A stretch of DNA of 64,000 nucleotides from Thermoanaerobacter ethanolicus JW 200 (GTDB lineage Bacteria; Bacillota; Thermoanaerobacteria; Thermoanaerobacterales; Thermoanaerobacteraceae), in NCBI RefSeq assembly GCF_003722315.1, contig NZ_CP033580.1:557001-621000 (forward strand). The letters run 5' to 3'. The notes under the pieces are model-generated. The model was not told where the DNA came from, did not search any database, and was given only the letters and a program-made list of their open reading frames with translations. The position numbers and the translations under genes are program-made. This document shows, one piece after another, positions 60,462 to 64,000 of the stretch (the first letter of the stretch is position 1; each line of letters opens with the position of its first letter).

Positions 60462-61109
60462 ATGAAAAGCTATGAGGTATTAAATAAGATTAAGGAAGTA
60501 GGAATTTGTGCAATTGTAAGGGGTACATCCGTTGATTCATTATATAGAATTGCAGATTCACTGATTGCAGGGGGAATAAAAGCTATTGAAGTTGCATTTA
60601 ATACCCCTGGTGCTGCTAAGATGATAGAAAAACTTGTTGAAAAATATAGTGATCAGGTATTAGTAGGTGCAGGTACTGTCTTAGATGCTGAAACTGCGAG
60701 AATTGCTATACTGTCAGGAGCATCATTTATATTATCACCTTCTTTAAATCTAGAAATGATAAAAATATGCCAAAGGTACAATGTACTACCTGTTCCGGGC
60801 ATTTCGACACCTACAGAAGCAGTAACAGCGTGGGAAAATGGAGCGCAGATTGTTAAAGTGTTTCCTGCTGGAGTCTTTGGGCCAAACTATATAAAACAGT
60901 TAAAAGGACCTTTATCGCAAATAGAAATGATGGCAGTTGGGGCAGTAAATCTTGACAATTTTAAAGATTTTATAAAAGCTGGAGCATGTTCTGTAGGAAT
61001 AGGCAGTGAGCTTGTAAATAATAAGCTTGTCGAGGAAGGAAAGTTTGATGAAATAACAAAGAGAGCTGCAGCATTCGTAAATGCATTTAAAGAAGTTAAT
61101 GGTAAATAA
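60462..61109 (+). CDS. 2-keto-3-deoxy-6-phosphogluconate aldolase (Eda-type)
   Basis: A 215-residue class I aldolase that cleaves KDPG, or the galacto isomer, to pyruvate and glyceraldehyde-3-phosphate. The Schiff-base lysine is K132 (IVKVFPAGVF) and the general acid E43 (AIEVAFNTPGA); VGAGTVLDAETA also fits. ATG 60462 lies 7 bases after AGGAGGG, preferred to ATG 60456. It takes only phosphorylated substrates in known cases, which fits entry through the PTS. No 2-keto-3-deoxy-acid kinase is seen in the window. Confidence 0.92.
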   Translation: MKSYEVLNKIKEVGICAIVRGTSVDSLYRIADSLIAGGIKAIEVAFNTPGAAKMIEKLVEKYSDQVLVGAGTVLDAETARIAILSGASFILSPSLNLEMIKICQRYNVLPVPGISTPTEAVTAWENGAQIVKVFPAGVFGPNYIKQLKGPLSQIEMMAVGAVNLDNFKDFIKAGACSVGIGSELVNNKLVEEGKFDEITKRAAAFVNAFKEVNGK

Positions 61110-61115
61110 CCAAAT

Positions 61116-61174
61116 TTGTTTTTCCTCCCCTGTTTCGGTATAATTAATGTGCAGGATAAACAAGACAGGGGAGG
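61116..61174 (+). promoter_or_regulatory. Promoter and SD-covering inverted repeat before the MFS gene
   Basis: TTGTTT (61116-61121), a 17-base spacer and TATAAT (61139-61144). CCTCCCCTGT (61124-61133) is exactly complementary to ACAGGGGAGG (61165-61174), which contains the ribosome-binding site. The left arm lies in the promoter spacer, so it is present only in readthrough RNA from the upstream operon. Confidence 0.6.
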
Positions 61175-61182
61175 ATATTTTG

Positions 61183-62343
61183 TTGAGAAAAAACGCGTAT
61201 ACAATTGTAATAATTTACCTTTTAATGATGTTAATAGGAATAGTAGAAAATGTCAAAGGACCGCTGATAATAAATATCAAGACTTTTTATGGTGTTGACT
61301 ATACTATGATGGGCTTATTTTTGTCAGTTGGAAGTTTTGGATTTATTTTATCGACTTTTCTAGGAGGATTTTTAGCCGATAAAATAGGCCGTAAGTCAGT
61401 ATTAATAAGTGGTCTAATCCTTATAATAGCCGGAATACTTGGAATTTTTGCAGCTCGTAAATTTATTGTATTTCTTATTTTTGCTTTTGTGATGAACATG
61501 GGGATGGGACTATTGGAGATTGGCATAAATGCAGTTGCTTCAATAGTTTTTATAGTAAACCAAGCACTTATGATGAATTTGCTTCACTTTTTTTACGGAG
61601 TTGGAGCTATTATTTCCCCAAATATGACAGCAAAACTGTTACATATCAATTTTTCGTGGCAACAAGTTTATTTAACTGTTGGAGCAATAGCTTTTATACT
61701 AATGTTAGCCGCACTTGAGATTAAGATACATGGAGAGAAAAAACATATTGCGGGAGATAAAATAGATTACATACAAATCCTAAGTGACAAACGCATGTGG
61801 CTTTTTGCAAGTATGCTTGGATTTTACATTGCCTCTGAACTTGGCGTAGGCAATTGGGTTGTCACATTTTTTAGCGCACAATATAAAATGGACAATACAA
61901 TAAGTTCTCTCTATCTTGGGCTTTTCTTTGCGGCATTCACTTTTGGCAGATTAGTTGGGGGGTTTATTGTTGAAAGAATTGGTTATATAAAAAGTTTGTT
62001 TATATTTTCTTTGGTTTCTTCAATACTTATTGCATCTGGAATGGCCGGAAGAAATTTTGCATTTTTAATTTCAGTAGCAGGATTTTTTTATTCAATAATT
62101 TTCCCAACGACAATTGCTATAGTCATGAAAGAATTTAAACAACATGTAACTATTATAATCGCCATTATTTTGACAATAAGTTCAACAATAAATATGTTGG
62201 CAAATTTTTTAATTGGAAGATTAAACGACATTTTTGGAGTTTTTATTGGATTTTCAGCTATATTGATATTTATGATTTTAGTCGTATTTATGTCTTTAAT
62301 TTTAGCGAAAACAGAAACAACTGATGATTTAGAGAAAGTCTGA
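61183..62343 (+). CDS. MFS transporter
   Basis: A 386-residue major facilitator protein with about 12 membrane segments. The loop 2-3 motif is GGFLADKIGRKSVLISG, and the second half repeats it as VGGFIVERIGYIKSLF. It resembles fucose/sugar permeases of the FucP-like group in layout, but the substrate is unknown. It may import or export a sugar acid used by this operon. TTG 61183 is 8 bases after GGGGAGG; TTG 61180 is also possible. It has its own promoter and a ribosome-site hairpin in readthrough RNA. Confidence 0.85.
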   Translation: MRKNAYTIVIIYLLMMLIGIVENVKGPLIINIKTFYGVDYTMMGLFLSVGSFGFILSTFLGGFLADKIGRKSVLISGLILIIAGILGIFAARKFIVFLIFAFVMNMGMGLLEIGINAVASIVFIVNQALMMNLLHFFYGVGAIISPNMTAKLLHINFSWQQVYLTVGAIAFILMLAALEIKIHGEKKHIAGDKIDYIQILSDKRMWLFASMLGFYIASELGVGNWVVTFFSAQYKMDNTISSLYLGLFFAAFTFGRLVGGFIVERIGYIKSLFIFSLVSSILIASGMAGRNFAFLISVAGFFYSIIFPTTIAIVMKEFKQHVTIIIAIILTISSTINMLANFLIGRLNDIFGVFIGFSAILIFMILVVFMSLILAKTETTDDLEKV

Positions 62344-62461
62344 TTTACAAACTAGCTTAACTTTCCTCTAAAAATTTTTACTTTTCTGTGGTATACTTTT
62401 TATAAATACAGTATGGAGGTGTGCGATAGTTTACTAATTCGCCTTAAAGGGGAGACCATCC

Positions 62462-64000
62462 TTGACAAACAAAGAGAGGGTTTTTAATTTAATAAAGGAT
62501 TTGTCAAAAGATATAAATATTAAAGAAAAGAAGGGATTGACTGCTCAAGAAATTGCAAAAAAGTTGAATTTGAGAAGGAATGTAGCAAGCCATTTATTAA
62601 ATGAACTTTATAAAGAAGGCAAAATAATAAAAATAAACACAAGGCCTGTCTATTTTTTAGACAAAGAAGTTTATGAAAAGAAGGCAAAAGAATTCAAAGA
62701 AACGGCTAAAACCTTTGATTCAACTGTAAAGATTTCAAACGATGACCCTTTTACAAAGCTTATAGGATATAACGGCAGTCTTAAAACACAAGTGAAATTA
62801 TGCAAATCTGCTGCTTCTTATCCTCCCAATGGACTACCTATTTTGCTTATTGGAAATACAGGAGTAGGTAAAAGCTTCATTGCTCAACTTATTTACGAAT
62901 ATGCAAAATCGATCAATGCCATAGATGAAAATGCTCCATATGTGATATTTAATTGCGCTGAGTATGCTAACAATCCTGAACTACTTTCCGCAAACCTTTT
63001 TGGCTATGTAAGAGGAGCATTTACAGGTGCTGATAAAGACAAACCCGGCCTTTTAGAAGAAGCGGATGGAGGATATTTGTTTTTGGATGAAGTTCACAGA
63101 TTGTCGCCAGAAGGGCAGGAAAAACTGTTTCTATTTTTGGACAAGGGAATATTTAGAAGACTTGGTGAGACGGGCAACTGGAGAACGGCGAAAGTGAGGT
63201 TTATTTTTGCTACAACAGAAGACCCTGAGCAAACTCTGACAAAGACTTTTTTAAGAAGAATCCCATTAGTTGTAAATATTCCTTCCCTTTATGACAGACC
63301 TTTACATGAAAGGTTACAACTTATCTATAACTTTTACAAAAATGAGGCCAAAAATCTGGGAATGGATATTTTAATAAGCAAGCAAGTATTGAATGTTCTC
63401 CTTAAGACCAAAATATCCGGCAACATTGGCCAGCTTATGAATGTCATAAAATACAGCTGTGCTCAAGCCTATAACCATGTCATAAGAGAGAAGACTAATA
63501 TATTGCGAATCCATCTATATGACTTGCCGAGAGAAATGCAGGCTGATTTAGATATAATAAAAAGTAATTTTCACTTTAACGGCATGTTAATTTCTCACAG
63601 CAGAAAAGATGAAGATTTAACATGGGATAAAGAAGACGATAAAGAGGTTTATGATATAGTAAACAAGCTATTTGAACTATTTGAGAGATATAGCTGCAAA
63701 GAAATAAGTGAGGATACTTTTAAAAAAGACGCTTTAATTTATTTGAATGAATTTACAGATAAAATAATTTTTAAAAATGACAATACTTATATAGATTCGA
63801 TAGTTTTCAATGCTATCAAAAGTGTAGTGGAAAATGTGTTAAATATAATACAAAATATGTACGGAATTAAATATTATGGTAATTCGGTTTTAGTATTGAC
63901 GCATTTTATTAATTATTTATTAAGCGATGTAACTTACGAGAAGTATTCTGAGAATATAAAAGTGGTATTAGGAGTTTTGAAAAATGTTTTTCCCAAAGAG
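62462..64000 (+). CDS. Second LevR-type sigma-54 activator (partial)
   Basis: The first 513 codons of a gene that runs past the window end. An N-terminal winged HTH (LTAQEIAKKLNLRRNVASHL) is followed by the AAA+ sigma-54 domain: Walker A GNTGVGKSF, GAFTGADKDK, Walker B GGYLFLDEVHRL and the arginine region FLRRIPLVV. The C-terminal part seen (from about 390) resembles the start of a PRD domain. TTG 62462 follows AAAGGGGAG by 7 bases. It is related to the activator at 48054 and probably controls another sigma-54 operon beyond the window. Confidence 0.9.
   Translation, partial: MTNKERVFNLIKDLSKDINIKEKKGLTAQEIAKKLNLRRNVASHLLNELYKEGKIIKINTRPVYFLDKEVYEKKAKEFKETAKTFDSTVKISNDDPFTKLIGYNGSLKTQVKLCKSAASYPPNGLPILLIGNTGVGKSFIAQLIYEYAKSINAIDENAPYVIFNCAEYANNPELLSANLFGYVRGAFTGADKDKPGLLEEADGGYLFLDEVHRLSPEGQEKLFLFLDKGIFRRLGETGNWRTAKVRFIFATTEDPEQTLTKTFLRRIPLVVNIPSLYDRPLHERLQLIYNFYKNEAKNLGMDILISKQVLNVLLKTKISGNIGQLMNVIKYSCAQAYNHVIREKTNILRIHLYDLPREMQADLDIIKSNFHFNGMLISHSRKDEDLTWDKEDDKEVYDIVNKLFELFERYSCKEISEDTFKKDALIYLNEFTDKIIFKNDNTYIDSIVFNAIKSVVENVLNIIQNMYGIKYYGNSVLVLTHFINYLLSDVTYEKYSENIKVVLGVLKNVFPKE

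Overview
The window is AT-rich chromosomal DNA from an anaerobic, endospore-forming Firmicute. The best guess is a thermophile of the Thermoanaerobacter/Caldanaerobacter type. This rests on gene order and gene content, not on a database match. The evidence is hydrogenase maturation genes, S-layer (SLH) proteins, sporulation and flagellar-rod genes in the Bacillus subtilis order, a sigma-54/LevR-type PTS operon, and strong AGGAGG ribosome-binding sites with many TTG and GTG starts.

Layout. 1-1050: the end of hypD, then hypE. 1076-4231: a GNAT relic, a stand-alone Spo0F-like receiver with a sigma-H promoter, an IS1182-type element inserted in its terminator, and fba. 4541-9876: rho, rpmE, tdk, a DUF1385 gene, prmC and prfA, the order seen in many Firmicutes. 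9960-16361: a candidate small RNA, a ZIP metal transporter, Sua5-type synthase, a phosphatase-RpiB fusion, upp, a dCMP deaminase gene, a TagO-type gene and wecB. 16384-19048: a small membrane protein on the minus strand, a YwmB-like gene and murA. 19069-35031: about 15.4 kb of accessory genes (OPT transporter, PqqD-like protein, ald, a PEP/pyruvate-binding protein, and a TIG/SLH surface operon behind a sigma-D promoter). This block lies between two related miniature elements and separates murA from spoIID. 35170-42734: spoIID, spoIIQ, spoIIID, mbl, two flagellar rod genes, a rod-binding gene, fabZ and murJ. 42751-44795: an IS607-type element with tnpA, tnpB and a probable omega-RNA. 44800-47876: a DUF362 ferredoxin gene, a small membrane protein, a YfiH-type gene and a Phd/PIN toxin-antitoxin pair. 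48054-62343: a LevR-type activator, a sigma-54 promoter, galactitol-family PTS genes, and sugar-acid genes including a DgoD-like dehydratase, an Eda-type aldolase and an MFS transporter. The altronate dehydratase large-subunit gene of this operon is split by an IS110-type element. 62462-64000: the start of a second LevR-type activator.

How the parts work together. The PTS block reads as a PTS-coupled sugar-acid catabolic system. A phosphotransferase would import and phosphorylate a hexonate or hexitol. Dehydrogenases and dehydratases would convert it to a 2-keto-3-deoxy-6-phospho acid, which the Eda-type aldolase would cleave. No separate sugar-acid kinase is seen. The conserved blocks cover translation termination, cell-wall precursors, sporulation and shape.

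The most unusual structural observation is a family of elements (one IS1182-type IS and two MITEs) with shared terminal repeats. All three sit in intrinsic terminators and are flanked by copies of the whole terminator hairpin. The MITE cores show compensatory base changes, which suggests a selected nucleic-acid structure.
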